Shown piece by piece: positions 16,723 through 26,250 of a stretch of 43,348 nucleotides of DNA (positions within the stretch are counted from its first letter, which is position 1; each line of letters starts with the position of its first letter). This stretch comes from Elusimicrobiota bacterium. GTDB taxonomy: Bacteria; Elusimicrobiota; Elusimicrobia; 2-02-FULL-39-32. The position numbers were made by a program, and so were the translations under genes. The stretch is taken from assembly GCA_016180425.1 (NCBI GenBank), contig JACPBF010000020.1, positions 1 through 43,348 on the forward strand, given 5' to 3'. The notes beneath the pieces were generated by a model. The model was given only the letters and a program-made list of their open reading frames with translations, had not been told where the DNA came from and searched no databases.

Positions 16723-17396
16723 AAATCCTTTGAACCGATCCGATCTAAAATTTTTTGAACCACTTCTTCTAACCCCAAAGAGGTAGAATCTAACACAATC
16801 GCTCCTTTAGCTATTTTTAAAGGTGAAGCTCTTCTCAAAGAATCGGACTGATCTCTTTGTTTTAAAGCTTGGCTCAGAGAACTTAGAGAAACTTGTTCCC
16901 CTTTTAATTTTAATTCCTTAAATCTGCGTTTTGCCCTTTCTTCAGGAGCCGCGTCCAAATAAAATTTAAATTTGGCTTTAGGAAATACAACAGTTCCAAT
17001 ATCCCTTCCCTCCATCACTACTCTTTGATTTTTTCCCAATTTTCTTTGATGATCCACCAATATTTTACGGATTTGTGGAATTTGAGCTATTGCTTTAGCC
17101 CATTGGCTGATGGTTTCTGTGCGAATATTTTTGGAAACATTTTTTTGATCTACAAAAACTTGGAGTTTTGCCGCATCATCGGCTTTTAAATTAATTTGAG
17201 TTTTTAAAGCCATGGGAATAAGTTTTTTTAAATCATTCAAATCTATTTTTTTAGAATAAGCTTTCCAGGCTAAAGCTCTATACATGGCTCCGGTATCCAC
17301 ATAAAGAAACCCTAATTTTTTAGCAACCAGCCTTGCCACACTGGACTTGCCAGCTCCAGCAGGCCCATCAATGGCAATGACAAAATTTTTTTTCAT
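16719..17396 (-). CDS. cmk: Cytidylate kinase
   Basis: This enzyme phosphorylates CMP and dCMP to the diphosphates. It has 225 residues with a P-loop GPAGAGKSS (11-19), the YVDTGAMYR motif (about 32-40) and MEGRDIGTVVFP (about 128-139), all diagnostic of bacterial Cmk. Its end overlaps plsC. The 141 bp upstream to aroA carry no gene, and I see no convincing promoter there. Confidence 0.94.
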   Translation of the reverse strand: MKKNFVIAIDGPAGAGKSSVARLVAKKLGFLYVDTGAMYRALAWKAYSKKIDLNDLKKLIPMALKTQINLKADDAAKLQVFVDQKNVSKNIRTETISQWAKAIAQIPQIRKILVDHQRKLGKNQRVVMEGRDIGTVVFPKAKFKFYLDAAPEERAKRRFKELKLKGEQVSLSSLSQALKQRDQSDSLRRASPLKIAKGAIVLDSTSLGLEEVVQKILDRIGSKDL

Positions 17397-17537
17397 ATCA
17401 TTCTACATGAATATTGCAACTAGCTTTCTGTGGAATTCCATTTTCTGTTATGAAAATAGCCAAAAGATGTATTATATTCTTCATTTTCATCCTTCAGGGT
17501 GTGCGTCAGCTCATGACAACTAATGCAATATTCGGGT

Positions 17538-18860
17538 TTAATCAATGAGTTTATTTAACTCCTTTAAAAAATTTGGGAAAGAGATATTGACACAGTCAAA
17601 ATCAATAATTTTAGTTTCCCCTTCTGCCAGAAGAGCAGCAATCGCTAAAGACATGGCGATGCGGTGGTCTTGATAGGAATTTAGTTTTGTCCCTTTTAAA
17701 AAAACAGGGCCAGAAATCAGAATGCCATCTTTTTTCTCCTCAACCTCTGCCCCCATTTTTTTTAATTCCGACACCATAGAAGCGATCCTGTCTGATTCTT
17801 TTACCCTTAATTCTTCAGCCCCGCTAATGGAGGTTTCTCCTTTGGCTTGAGTGGCTAAAACAGCCAAAATTGGAATTTCATCTATTAAAAAAGGGATCTC
17901 CTCTCTTTGAATAGAACATGCTTTTAAGCTAGAAGCTCTTACTTCTAAATCTCCTAAAGGTTCATTAAATCTCTCCTTTAGATTTTTAATTTTAATGTTC
18001 GCTCCCATTTTTTTTAAAACTTTTAAAAAACCTGTCCGGGTTGGATTTAAGTTCACATTTTTTATAACCAATAAAGATTCAGGAACTAAAAGAGCAGCTG
18101 CTATAAAAAACGCTGCGCTGGAAAAATCTCCCGGGACTTTTAGATCTAGTCCCTCGAGAGACCCCCCACCCCAGACACTCACCTTTCTTTCATTGCTCGT
18201 TATCTTGATGCCTAAAGCTTTTAAGAAACGTTCTGTATGATCTCGAGATTTTACAGGCTCTTCAATAGTGGTTTTGCCAGAAGCAAAAAGAGCTGCCAAA
18301 AGAATAGAAGATTTTACTTGAGCGCTCGCCACAGAACTTTTCCAATCAATAGGTTTAAGATTGGGATTCCCTTCGACTCTTAAAGGAGCATAATTATCTT
18401 TAAAAGCCTGGATCAAAGCTCCCATCTTGGTTAAAGGTTCAATCACCCGTTTCATGGGTCTCTTAGATAAAGAGGAATCCCCTGTTAAACAACTTTTAAA
18501 ATTTTGAGCTGCAGCCACTCCTGATAAAAGGCGCATGGTTGTTCCGGAATTCCCGCAATTTAAATTTGAATTAGGCTTTAAAAAGGATCGAAACCTGGAG
18601 GTAGAACTTTCTTTTCCTCTAGAGACGATTAAAGCCTCTTTATGAATTTCTATGGGAACTCCCAATTTTTTAAAACAAGCGATGGTAGAAAGACAATCTG
18701 CGGAAAGCAGGGGATTTTTTATGCGGGATTCCTTAGGTGAAAGAGAGGATAAAAAAATAGCCCTATGAGTGATGGACTTGTCAGGAGGAGGAAAAAATTC
18801 CCCTTTAATTTTCTTTTTAGCCAAAATTAAAGAAGAAAATTGCGTTGGTTTCAAATTCAC
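17538..18860 (-). CDS. aroA: 3-phosphoshikimate 1-carboxyvinyltransferase (EPSP synthase)
   Basis: This is the sixth shikimate-pathway step, joining phosphoenolpyruvate to shikimate-3-phosphate. It has 440 residues. Motifs include PPDKSITHR (25-33, with catalytic Lys28), GNSGTTMRLLSG (103-114), catalytic Asp327 in LIDEIP, and LRVKESDRIA (351-360). The start codon is GTG. It sits 64 bp after tyrA, and with aroF, hisC and pheA forms a cluster for phenylalanine and tyrosine synthesis. Confidence 0.94.
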   Translation of the reverse strand: MNLKPTQFSSLILAKKKIKGEFFPPPDKSITHRAIFLSSLSPKESRIKNPLLSADCLSTIACFKKLGVPIEIHKEALIVSRGKESSTSRFRSFLKPNSNLNCGNSGTTMRLLSGVAAAQNFKSCLTGDSSLSKRPMKRVIEPLTKMGALIQAFKDNYAPLRVEGNPNLKPIDWKSSVASAQVKSSILLAALFASGKTTIEEPVKSRDHTERFLKALGIKITSNERKVSVWGGGSLEGLDLKVPGDFSSAAFFIAAALLVPESLLVIKNVNLNPTRTGFLKVLKKMGANIKIKNLKERFNEPLGDLEVRASSLKACSIQREEIPFLIDEIPILAVLATQAKGETSISGAEELRVKESDRIASMVSELKKMGAEVEEKKDGILISGPVFLKGTKLNSYQDHRIAMSLAIAALLAEGETKIIDFDCVNISFPNFLKELNKLID

Positions 18861-18924
18861 AATATTAAAAAAAATTTACACCTGAAACATATTTAAATTT
18901 TTATTGCCTTCCATTTTCTAATGC

Positions 18925-19821
18925 TTATCCCAACTTAGGATTTTTTTTAAGCAGCTCTTTTCTTGCTTTTTTAGCTCCAGAAAAAAAACTTTCCCATTCA
19001 GAAAAACTATTTTTAGAATTCTCAATCTGGTTTATAATTCTGGTTAAAAGGTCTCGATAGGATCTAATGGATCCTAAAATAAAATTTTCATTTTGAGAGC
19101 AGATTTGGGCCCATTGGATTGGATCAGAATCCGCTATGCGGGTTAAGTCTCTAAAAGAACCTGCTAAAAGCTGTATGGAATTTGAATCCTGTTTGATTAA
19201 GCGCTCAATAAACCGCACAAGTCCACTAGCTAAAATATGAGGTAAATGGCTGGTTTGGGCCACTAAAATATCATGGATTTCAGGTTCTAAAATAATAGTT
19301 TTAGCGCCTAAACCCTTCCAAAAATTTCTTAATTCAATTAAATATTTTTTTATCGGCTGAGATTCCAAAGGACAAAGGACCACAGTAGAGCCTTGATAAA
19401 GATCAGGGCTTGAATTGACCGCGCCTGTTTTTTCTGAACCTGCCAAAGGATGGCCTCCAATAAAAATCGGAGGATTCTTTAAAGTAAAGTAGAATGCCTC
19501 AACTTCTTTTAAAAGCTTCCCTTTTGTGCTGCCCACATCTGTAAGAATAGCTCCGGGTTTTAAATAGGAATAAATTTTTTTAATAGTAGGAACTATTTCT
19601 TCTACCGGCGTACAAATAATAACTAATTCCGCATCTTTTACGCCTTGAACCAGATCAGTTGTTACCTGATCGCAGATTCCAAATTTTAAAGCTTTGGACA
19701 AACGCGCCCTGTTTCTGCCAATGCCAACTACATGATAAGGAAGCTTTAACTTCTTTATGCTTAAACCTATGGAGCCCCCCATCAGTCCAACACCTATGAT
19801 GCTAAGATTTTTCTTTTTCAT
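18925..19821 (-). CDS. tyrA: Prephenate dehydrogenase (TyrA family)
   Basis: This NAD(P)-dependent oxidative decarboxylase acts in tyrosine synthesis. It has 298 residues with a Rossmann motif GVGLMGGSIG (10-19), GGHPLAGSE (122-130, His124) and QTSHLPH (189-195) at the substrate site. There is no ACT domain, so feedback control, if any, would act elsewhere. It may use prephenate or arogenate; the sequence alone does not decide. It lies 70 bp after aroF. Confidence 0.9.
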   Translation of the reverse strand: MKKKNLSIIGVGLMGGSIGLSIKKLKLPYHVVGIGRNRARLSKALKFGICDQVTTDLVQGVKDAELVIICTPVEEIVPTIKKIYSYLKPGAILTDVGSTKGKLLKEVEAFYFTLKNPPIFIGGHPLAGSEKTGAVNSSPDLYQGSTVVLCPLESQPIKKYLIELRNFWKGLGAKTIILEPEIHDILVAQTSHLPHILASGLVRFIERLIKQDSNSIQLLAGSFRDLTRIADSDPIQWAQICSQNENFILGSIRSYRDLLTRIINQIENSKNSFSEWESFFSGAKKARKELLKKNPKLG

Positions 19822-19891
19822 TCCTTAAAAGAGTTGAGAAAGTCATACTTTAGTTGATCCCAAATTTTGCGCCATGTTTCATAAGCGCAGT

Positions 19892-20905
19892 TTAGGCAAA
19901 TCTGCCAATAGCAGCAGCCACTTTTCTTAAATCATTCATCATCTTGTCAAACATCACTGGCAGCAAAGCTTGCATGCCGTCAGATAAAGCCTCTGTTGGT
20001 TTAGGGTGCACTTCTACCATAATCCCATCCGCTCCAGCGGCAATGGCTGCTAAAGCTATTGCAGGGATATAGTCCCTTACTCCCACTCCATGAGAAGGAT
20101 CTACAATAATAGGCAGATGGGTTAAATGTTTTACCACTGGGATCGCGTTTAAATCAATGGTAAAGCGGGTAGAATTTTCAAAAGTGCGGATGCCCCGCTC
20201 ACACAAAATAACATTTCTGTTCCCTTTAGAAACAATATATTCCGCGGACATCAGCCATTCCTCAATTGTATTAGCCATGCCTCTTTTTAACATGATCGGA
20301 TTCTTTATTTGCCCCAGCTCTTTTAGCAAATCAAAATTTTGAGAATTTCTCGCTCCCACCTGCACAATATCCGAGTAACGAGCCACGACTTCTACCTGCC
20401 GGGTATCCATCACCTCGCTAATCACAGGTAAATTGGTTAATTTCTTTGCTTCTGCCAGAATTTTAAGAGCTGCAACTCCATGCCCCTGAAAAGAGTAAGG
20501 AGAAGTTCTGGGTTTAAAAGCTCCGCCTCGCAAAATATGAGCGCCAGAACTTTTTATCGCCTTAGCGCAGGTAAAAAGATTCTCTTTAGTATCTACAGAA
20601 CAGGGTCCAGCCATGACCACCACGCCTTTTCCGCCAATTTTCACTCCATCAATCTCAATGACACTATCTTCTTTTTTAAATTCTCTGCTCACCAACTTAT
20701 AGGGTTTAACAATTGGCGTAGCGCTTTCCACAATATCATAAGATTCAAAAATTTCCTTAAATTTATTTTCCCCCTCCCCAATCACGCCAATGATTGCTTT
20801 CACTGCTCCCCGGGAAATGTGCGGAGTAAAGCCCAATTTCTTAATTTTATTTGTCAAAGCCTCTATTTCATTTTTTTTAGCGCCTGTCTTTAATGTAAGA
20901 ATCAT
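19892..20905 (-). CDS. aroF: 3-deoxy-7-phosphoheptulonate synthase (DAHP synthase)
   Basis: This is the entry enzyme of the shikimate pathway. It has 337 residues: an N-terminal ferredoxin-like regulatory domain (about 1-70) precedes the TIM-barrel, the Thermotoga-type class I-beta layout. Motifs are VVMAGPCSV (about 94-102), ILRGGAFKPRTSPYSFQG (about 124-141) and IVDPSHG (about 271-277). The N-terminal domain is the known site for feedback by aromatic amino acids in this subtype. The start overlaps the hisC stop by 4 bp. Confidence 0.93.
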   Translation of the reverse strand: MILTLKTGAKKNEIEALTNKIKKLGFTPHISRGAVKAIIGVIGEGENKFKEIFESYDIVESATPIVKPYKLVSREFKKEDSVIEIDGVKIGGKGVVVMAGPCSVDTKENLFTCAKAIKSSGAHILRGGAFKPRTSPYSFQGHGVAALKILAEAKKLTNLPVISEVMDTRQVEVVARYSDIVQVGARNSQNFDLLKELGQIKNPIMLKRGMANTIEEWLMSAEYIVSKGNRNVILCERGIRTFENSTRFTIDLNAIPVVKHLTHLPIIVDPSHGVGVRDYIPAIALAAIAAGADGIMVEVHPKPTEALSDGMQALLPVMFDKMMNDLRKVAAAIGRFA

Positions 20906-22074
20906 CCTTTTAAAGCCTCCTGGTTCTTAAGTATCTGATTAAAATCTGTAGAAACTTTTTTACACTTTAAAACCATTTTGAATTTTTCTAAAAAAAATTC
21001 ATTTTCTTCTTTTAAGCCAATGGTAACTCGAATATGGTTGGGAAACCCATATTCATCAATGGCGCGAACAATCACTCCTTGTTCCATCAGTTTTAAAAAA
21101 ATTTCTTTCCCTTTCCATGGAAAAACATGGACCATTAAAAAATTCCCTGAGGAAGGAAGAGTTTCAACTCCCAGTTTTTTAAATTCATGGGTTAAATAAT
21201 TCATCCCCTCTTTTACTAAAGCCAAACTCTTTTTTACATGCGTCTGGTCCTTTAAAGCTCCTATCGCCGCATTTTGAGCTGGGATAGAGACATTAAAGGG
21301 AGGCCTAATTCTATCCAAAGCCAAAACTATATCTCGGCGCATAATCCCATACCCTATTCTTAAACCAGCCAAACCATAAATTTTAGAAAAAGTTCTTAAT
21401 AGTATGAGGTTCAATCCTTGCTTAAAATATTCTAAAGATTCTGGATAATCTGGAGACAAAAATTTAGAATATTCATAATAAGCCTCATCAAAAATAATAA
21501 AAGGGGAGAGCCTCCTTCTTTTTAAAAAAGAAAAAAATTCATTGACCTCTCTTCTATTCACATAAGTGCCTGTGGGGTTATTGGGGTTAGCAATAAACAG
21601 AGCTTTTGTGCTGGGGTTTATTTTTTTAAGCATGCCCATTAAGTGATGCTTATTATCTTTCATAGGAACTTGAATGGTTTTAGATCCCATGAGATCCGCA
21701 GCCATTTTATAACGAATAAAAGCATGCTCTGAAACTATCACGTTATCCCCTTTATTAAAAAAAGCCTTGCCTAAAAGCTCAATGATCTCATCAGACCCCG
21801 CGCCAAGAATAATTTCATTTAAATGTACTTTTAAATGTTTGGCTAAAGCCTTGCGAACATTTAAACCAGAACTTTCTGGATACCTGTAAATCTCTTTTCC
21901 GCAATCTAAATACGCGCCTAAAGCGCTGGCAGAAACGCCTAAACTATTTTCATTGGACGCAAGTTTTACAATTCTCTTTAAACCAAATTTTTTGCGAACC
22001 TCCTCAATTGGTTTGCCTGGGAGATAGGGTTTAAACCCATGAATTTCTGGTCTTAAAATTTTTGAAAGATTCAT
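20902..22074 (-). CDS. hisC: HisC-like aminotransferase in the aromatic operon
   Basis: This PLP aminotransferase of fold type I has 390 residues. GAGSDEI is at 91-97, NPNNPTGT at 163-170, FDEAYYEY at 195-202, and the PLP lysine is Lys231 in RTFSKIYG. By sequence it is a histidinol-phosphate aminotransferase. Its place between pheA and aroF suggests it also, or mainly, transaminates phenylpyruvate and hydroxyphenylpyruvate, closing the Phe/Tyr pathway. The name is by family; the substrate is inference. Confidence 0.87.
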   Translation of the reverse strand: MNLSKILRPEIHGFKPYLPGKPIEEVRKKFGLKRIVKLASNENSLGVSASALGAYLDCGKEIYRYPESSGLNVRKALAKHLKVHLNEIILGAGSDEIIELLGKAFFNKGDNVIVSEHAFIRYKMAADLMGSKTIQVPMKDNKHHLMGMLKKINPSTKALFIANPNNPTGTYVNRREVNEFFSFLKRRRLSPFIIFDEAYYEYSKFLSPDYPESLEYFKQGLNLILLRTFSKIYGLAGLRIGYGIMRRDIVLALDRIRPPFNVSIPAQNAAIGALKDQTHVKKSLALVKEGMNYLTHEFKKLGVETLPSSGNFLMVHVFPWKGKEIFLKLMEQGVIVRAIDEYGFPNHIRVTIGLKEENEFFLEKFKMVLKCKKVSTDFNQILKNQEALKG

Positions 22075-22110
22075 TTGATTTTTTTTAAAAACTAGGATTC
22101 TTAACCTGGA

Positions 22111-23175
22111 TTATTCTTTCGGATAAGAGCCAAGGACTTTTAAGGAAAGACAAACTTTCTTTAGTTCAGCCAGGGCTTTTCCTATTTTTTCTTCTTTATA
22201 ATGGCCAAGAAAATCCACAAAGAAAAAGTATTCCCAGGCTTTTTTCTTAGTTGGACGAGATTCGATTTTGGTTAAATTAATCTCAAAATTTTTGAAAATC
22301 CCTAAAATTTCATTTAAAGCTCCTACCTTATCCTTGATTGAAAGTAGAATAGAAGTTTTATCTTTTCCCGAAGGCGGAGGCGATTTTTTGCCTACAATTA
22401 AAAACCGGGTAAAATTTTCCTCAACATCCTCTATCCCGGGAGCAACTATTTTAAGATGGTGCAACTTTGCAGCTAAAGGAGAAGCGATCGCAGCAGCGCT
22501 GCCGTCTAAAGAAGCCTGACAAGCAGCATCCGCAGTGGAACGAGATTCATGGATTTCCACATTTGGCAGATGACTTTCCAGATAACGCCTGCATTGAGCC
22601 AGAGCCTGGGGATGAGAATAAACCCTTTTAATTTTTGCAATTTTGCCAGAAGCAGAAAGCAAGTAATGAGAGATGGGTTCTTCTCTTTCCGCGCAAATCA
22701 CTAAATCTGATTCCACAAACATGTCTAAGGTGTGGTTCACAACCCCTTCAGTTGAATTTTCAATTGGAACCACTCCATAATCAGCCCTATTTTTCTCAAC
22801 CTCTACAAAACAGTCGCTAATCGCCTTTTGAGGCAGCAAATCAGAACCCTTGCCAAAATGTTTGATAGCTAACTGATGCGTGAAAGTGGCTTCGGGCCCA
22901 AGAAAAGCGATTCTTAATTTTCTCTGCGCGTTTCTGCAAACATTAAAAATCTCCTGAAAAATCGTCTCCAAATCTTCTGGTCTAAGAGGCTTGAGATTTT
23001 TAGCGACTAAACGGTCTAATATTTCCCGTTCCCTTGAACTGGAATAAATAGAATCCCCGCTCTTATCTTTTTCCTTGCCAATCGCTTTAGCGCATTCCGC
23101 TCTCTTTTTAAGAGCTTCTAAAATGCGCTCGTCAATCTGGTCAATTTCTTTTCTAATGGAATCAATTTTTTTCAT
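22111..23175 (-). CDS. pheA: Bifunctional chorismate mutase / prephenate dehydratase
   Basis: This is the P-protein of phenylalanine synthesis, 354 residues. An AroQ chorismate mutase helix bundle (about 1-85, RKEIDQIDERILEALKKR) leads into prephenate dehydratase (about 88-270, AFLGPEATFTHQLA, and ENSTEGVV). An ACT domain (about 272-350, with ESRPTKKKAWEYFFFVDF) binds phenylalanine for feedback inhibition. All three parts look whole. It begins the aromatic section, 5 bp after pgeF. Confidence 0.94.
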   Translation of the reverse strand: MKKIDSIRKEIDQIDERILEALKKRAECAKAIGKEKDKSGDSIYSSSREREILDRLVAKNLKPLRPEDLETIFQEIFNVCRNAQRKLRIAFLGPEATFTHQLAIKHFGKGSDLLPQKAISDCFVEVEKNRADYGVVPIENSTEGVVNHTLDMFVESDLVICAEREEPISHYLLSASGKIAKIKRVYSHPQALAQCRRYLESHLPNVEIHESRSTADAACQASLDGSAAAIASPLAAKLHHLKIVAPGIEDVEENFTRFLIVGKKSPPPSGKDKTSILLSIKDKVGALNEILGIFKNFEINLTKIESRPTKKKAWEYFFFVDFLGHYKEEKIGKALAELKKVCLSLKVLGSYPKE

Positions 23176-23180
23176 ATTTT

Positions 23181-23849
23181 TTATCGCTGCGCTAAAAAAG
23201 ACAACATTCTATTGTCAGAAGGTTCTCTCCTATAAGAAAAAAAATTAGGGCTGCAATAAGTGCATTGTTTAGGAGCTAAAATATTGATTAAAGATACTTT
23301 GTATTCTAACAATTGCTCTAATACAGCTTTTTTTAAACTAAGTTTAATTTTTTTTCCATCGCTTCCAAACCAACTGTTTTTAGGGAATAAAGATGCGACC
23401 TCCTCTCCCACTTCATAACAACATTCCTCAATATGCGGCCCTAAATAAATCTGTAAACTAGATGCATTTACCTTAAAAAAATCTTTTAAAGAAACTAAAC
23501 AAGAGCGCACAATGCCGCTTTGAATCCCCCTCCACCCCGCATGTAAAAGCGCTGTAACTTTTTTTGTTGGATCATAAAGAAAAATTGGCATGCAGTCTGC
23601 TGTAAAAATTCCTAAGATCAAATCTGGTTGTTCAGTGATTAACCCATCCGCATTCAGAATTAATTTTTCCCTACAATCCTCTACTATGACAACTTTGTTG
23701 CTATGAATTTGTTTGCAGCAAATTAAATTCTTTTGGGACAATCCAAATTCTTGAAGCGCTATTTTTTGGATCTCTGGTTCTTTGGCGTTTCCCTGTTCTT
23801 TACAGCTAGTCCCTCCTAAAAGAGAATTTTTCTTAAAAAAATCCCGCAT
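23181..23849 (-). CDS. pgeF: YfiH/PgeF-family laccase-domain protein
   Basis: This is a member of the multicopper-oxidase-like YfiH (LACC1) family, 222 residues. The metal and catalytic residues are His49 (KQIHSN), Cys86 (TADCMPIF), His103 (HAGWRG) and His139 (GPHI). Family members are described as purine nucleoside phosphorylases or adenosine deaminases, and in Escherichia coli as a peptidoglycan editing factor. Its seat right after ftsZ in a cell-wall run fits the latter. It lies 15 bp after ftsZ. Confidence 0.86.
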   Translation of the reverse strand: MRDFFKKNSLLGGTSCKEQGNAKEPEIQKIALQEFGLSQKNLICCKQIHSNKVVIVEDCREKLILNADGLITEQPDLILGIFTADCMPIFLYDPTKKVTALLHAGWRGIQSGIVRSCLVSLKDFFKVNASSLQIYLGPHIEECCYEVGEEVASLFPKNSWFGSDGKKIKLSLKKAVLEQLLEYKVSLINILAPKQCTYCSPNFFSYRREPSDNRMLSFLAQR

Positions 23850-23864
23850 GCAAAATGAATAACT

Positions 23865-25013
23865 CTAATCACCAATTAGTCTTGGCCGACGACGCAAAAA
23901 AGCGGGTTTTTTTAAACTCTCTAAATCAATGCCATGATTAAAATTCTTATGTTCCAGCTCATTTTCTTGGTCATCCTGAGGCGGTTCCTGCAATTTCTTA
24001 TGTTCAACCACTCTTCTATCCCTAAATGAGTTAATTGTTTTTTGCGCTGGGATACCTGTGGCGATCACAGTAATACGAATAGAATCATCTAAGGTGTCCT
24101 CAGCGCCTAAACCGCCAAAGACTCTTGCGTCTGGAGAAACCGCAGAATAAATAAAATTCATCGCATCCCGCACTTCGTGCATGGTGACTGTTCTTCTTTT
24201 ACCAGAAATGTTAACCAAGAGTCCCTTTGCGCCATTGATCGAAACATTTTCTAAAAGAGGACTATCTATCGCTTGCTGGGCAGCGCGAATAGCTCGATCT
24301 TTGCCAGAAGCCTCTCCAATTCCCATTAAAGCCACTCCTGCATTAGCCATCAGCGCTCTTACATTCGCAAAATCCATATTCACTTCCTGCGGACGGGTAA
24401 TGACGTCAGATATGGCTTGCACTGCTTTGCGCAAAACATCATCCACAATTCTAAAACAATCTTCCCAAGGGGTATTTTGTTCCACAACAGAAAATAAACG
24501 ATCATTGGGAATAACAACCAAAGTATCTGTAAATTGGCGCATATTCCCAATACCAGATTCAGCCTGATGCGCCCGAGCCCTGCCTTCAAACTCAAATGGT
24601 CTGGTGACAACCCCTACAGTTAAAATCCCTAATTCCCTTGCGAGTTTCGCCACAATAGGAGCAGCGCCTGTGCCAGTGCCGCCTCCCATTCCAGCAGTGA
24701 TGAAAACCATGTCAGCTCCAGTTAAAACATTTCTTAAATCCTCTTCGCTTTCTAAAGCTGCTGCATTGCCTTTTTCTGGATCCCCGCCCACTCCTAATCC
24801 TTTGGTTAATTTAGTTCCTAACTGCAGACGCATAGGCGCTAAAGAGGAATGCCTTAGCCACTGCGCATCTGTATTGGCTGCGATGAATTCCACATTTTTA
24901 ATTTCACTTTGGATCATGCGGTTCACGGCATTTCCTCCTCCACCCCCAACCCCAATCACTCGTAAAACCGCAGGCTGATCTGTAAACTCTTCAGAAAATT
25001 TTATTTTAACCAT
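23865..25013 (-). CDS. ftsZ: Cell division protein FtsZ
   Basis: This is the tubulin-like GTPase that forms the division ring, 382 residues. The glycine-rich loop GVGGGGGNAVNRM (21-33), the tubulin signature GGGTGTG (110-116) and NTDAQ (48-52) are all present. The C-terminal linker is short and ends with KKPAFLRRR, the conserved peptide that binds FtsA and ZipA-like partners. The start overlaps the ftsA stop (TAATG), so the two are translationally coupled and their ratio is likely controlled. Confidence 0.97.
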   Translation of the reverse strand: MVKIKFSEEFTDQPAVLRVIGVGGGGGNAVNRMIQSEIKNVEFIAANTDAQWLRHSSLAPMRLQLGTKLTKGLGVGGDPEKGNAAALESEEDLRNVLTGADMVFITAGMGGGTGTGAAPIVAKLARELGILTVGVVTRPFEFEGRARAHQAESGIGNMRQFTDTLVVIPNDRLFSVVEQNTPWEDCFRIVDDVLRKAVQAISDVITRPQEVNMDFANVRALMANAGVALMGIGEASGKDRAIRAAQQAIDSPLLENVSINGAKGLLVNISGKRRTVTMHEVRDAMNFIYSAVSPDARVFGGLGAEDTLDDSIRITVIATGIPAQKTINSFRDRRVVEHKKLQEPPQDDQENELEHKNFNHGIDLESLKKPAFLRRRPRLIGD

Positions 25014-26239
25014 TAAAGCAACTCATCCAGCCAGTTCTTAAATTTTTTGTACATGGAGGGCTGGCCTAAAGAACGATTACTTTTTGACCATTCCCCAAAG
25101 TGACGATACTTTAAAAGGCCAATCGCGGTGGAATAAATTGGATCCATCACAATTTCCGTAGCTCCTTCTACGGAAACAGGCCGGCCGCAATGCACATTCA
25201 TTCTAAAAAGCTCTTCTGCTAATTTATCAATCCCTGGCAATTTAGAACATCCCCCTGTTAGAATAATTCCGCCCGGAACAACATCCGCATAATTAGATTT
25301 TTGAATCTCCTGATGGATCAATTCAAAAATTTCCTCCATGCGGCTTTGAATAATCTCTGTTAATGCCCGTATGGAAACTTGTCTGGGAGTGTGCCCATCC
25401 ACTGCCACAAATTCTATTTTTTCATCCCCTGAAACCATGTTGGTCAGAGCCATGCCATATTTCTCTTTTAATCCTTGAGCCATGGCAAAAGAAGTTTTTA
25501 AACCATACGCGATATCTTTGGTAATGAGTTCTCCGCCGATAGGGAGCTCTTTTGCGTAACGCACGCTGCCATCAGCATAGATCACAATATTCGTTGTTTG
25601 TCCTCCCATGTCTAATAAAGCCACCCCTAAATCTTTTTCCTCTTCTCCAATCACGCAATCTCCCACGGCAAAAACACCATAGATCAGATCATCGCAGGTA
25701 AATCCAGAAAGATTAATTGATTTTACAATATTGCTTACATGGCTGGAGGAAGCCACTGCAATATGCACATCCACAGATAAATGCGAACCTTCCATCCCCA
25801 CAGGATCTGCCACCCCTGCCTGTTTATCCACAGAAAAATCTTGAGGAACTGTATGCAAAATTTCACGATCCGTAGAGAGCTGAATCGCTTTTGCATTCAC
25901 AATTACATGATCCACATCTTCCTCTGTAATTTCCTTATCCGTGCGGGAGATATTAATCGCTCCGCGATGGTTAAAGGTCTCTATATGCGGGCCGCGAATC
26001 CCCACCAAGAGACTTGAGATCGTTTCTTGGGATTGTTCTTCTGCCTCCTCTATGGCGCGGGTAATGGCAACTTTTGATTCTGGAATATTGACCACCACCC
26101 CGCCTTTTAAGCCCCGGCACGGAGCCCGGCCTGCTCCCAGAATAGTAAGAGCTCCATTTTTTTCATCCCGCTTGCCGATCACAGCAACTGTTTGAGAACT
26201 GCCTATATCTAAACCCACAGTAACAATAGATTTTCCCAT
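25013..26239 (-). CDS. ftsA: Cell division protein FtsA
   Basis: This actin-like ATPase ties FtsZ to the membrane, 408 residues. GLDIGSSQTVAVIG (about 9-22) is the phosphate-1 loop, DMGGQTTNIV (about 210-219) phosphate 2, and GGIILTGGCSKLPG (about 328-341) the adenosine loop. The C-terminal tail YKKFKNWLDELL is an amphipathic helix of the membrane-targeting type. It starts 11 bp after ftsQ. Confidence 0.96.
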   Translation of the reverse strand: MGKSIVTVGLDIGSSQTVAVIGKRDEKNGALTILGAGRAPCRGLKGGVVVNIPESKVAITRAIEEAEEQSQETISSLLVGIRGPHIETFNHRGAINISRTDKEITEEDVDHVIVNAKAIQLSTDREILHTVPQDFSVDKQAGVADPVGMEGSHLSVDVHIAVASSSHVSNIVKSINLSGFTCDDLIYGVFAVGDCVIGEEEKDLGVALLDMGGQTTNIVIYADGSVRYAKELPIGGELITKDIAYGLKTSFAMAQGLKEKYGMALTNMVSGDEKIEFVAVDGHTPRQVSIRALTEIIQSRMEEIFELIHQEIQKSNYADVVPGGIILTGGCSKLPGIDKLAEELFRMNVHCGRPVSVEGATEIVMDPIYSTAIGLLKYRHFGEWSKSNRSLGQPSMYKKFKNWLDELL

Positions 26240-26250
26240 AAGCTCCTTCC

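Noticed and set aside
24604-24978. A 124-codon plus-strand frame inside ftsZ
   Set aside because: It is an antisense shadow of the FtsZ glycine-rich GTPase region, rich in proline from reversed glycine codons.
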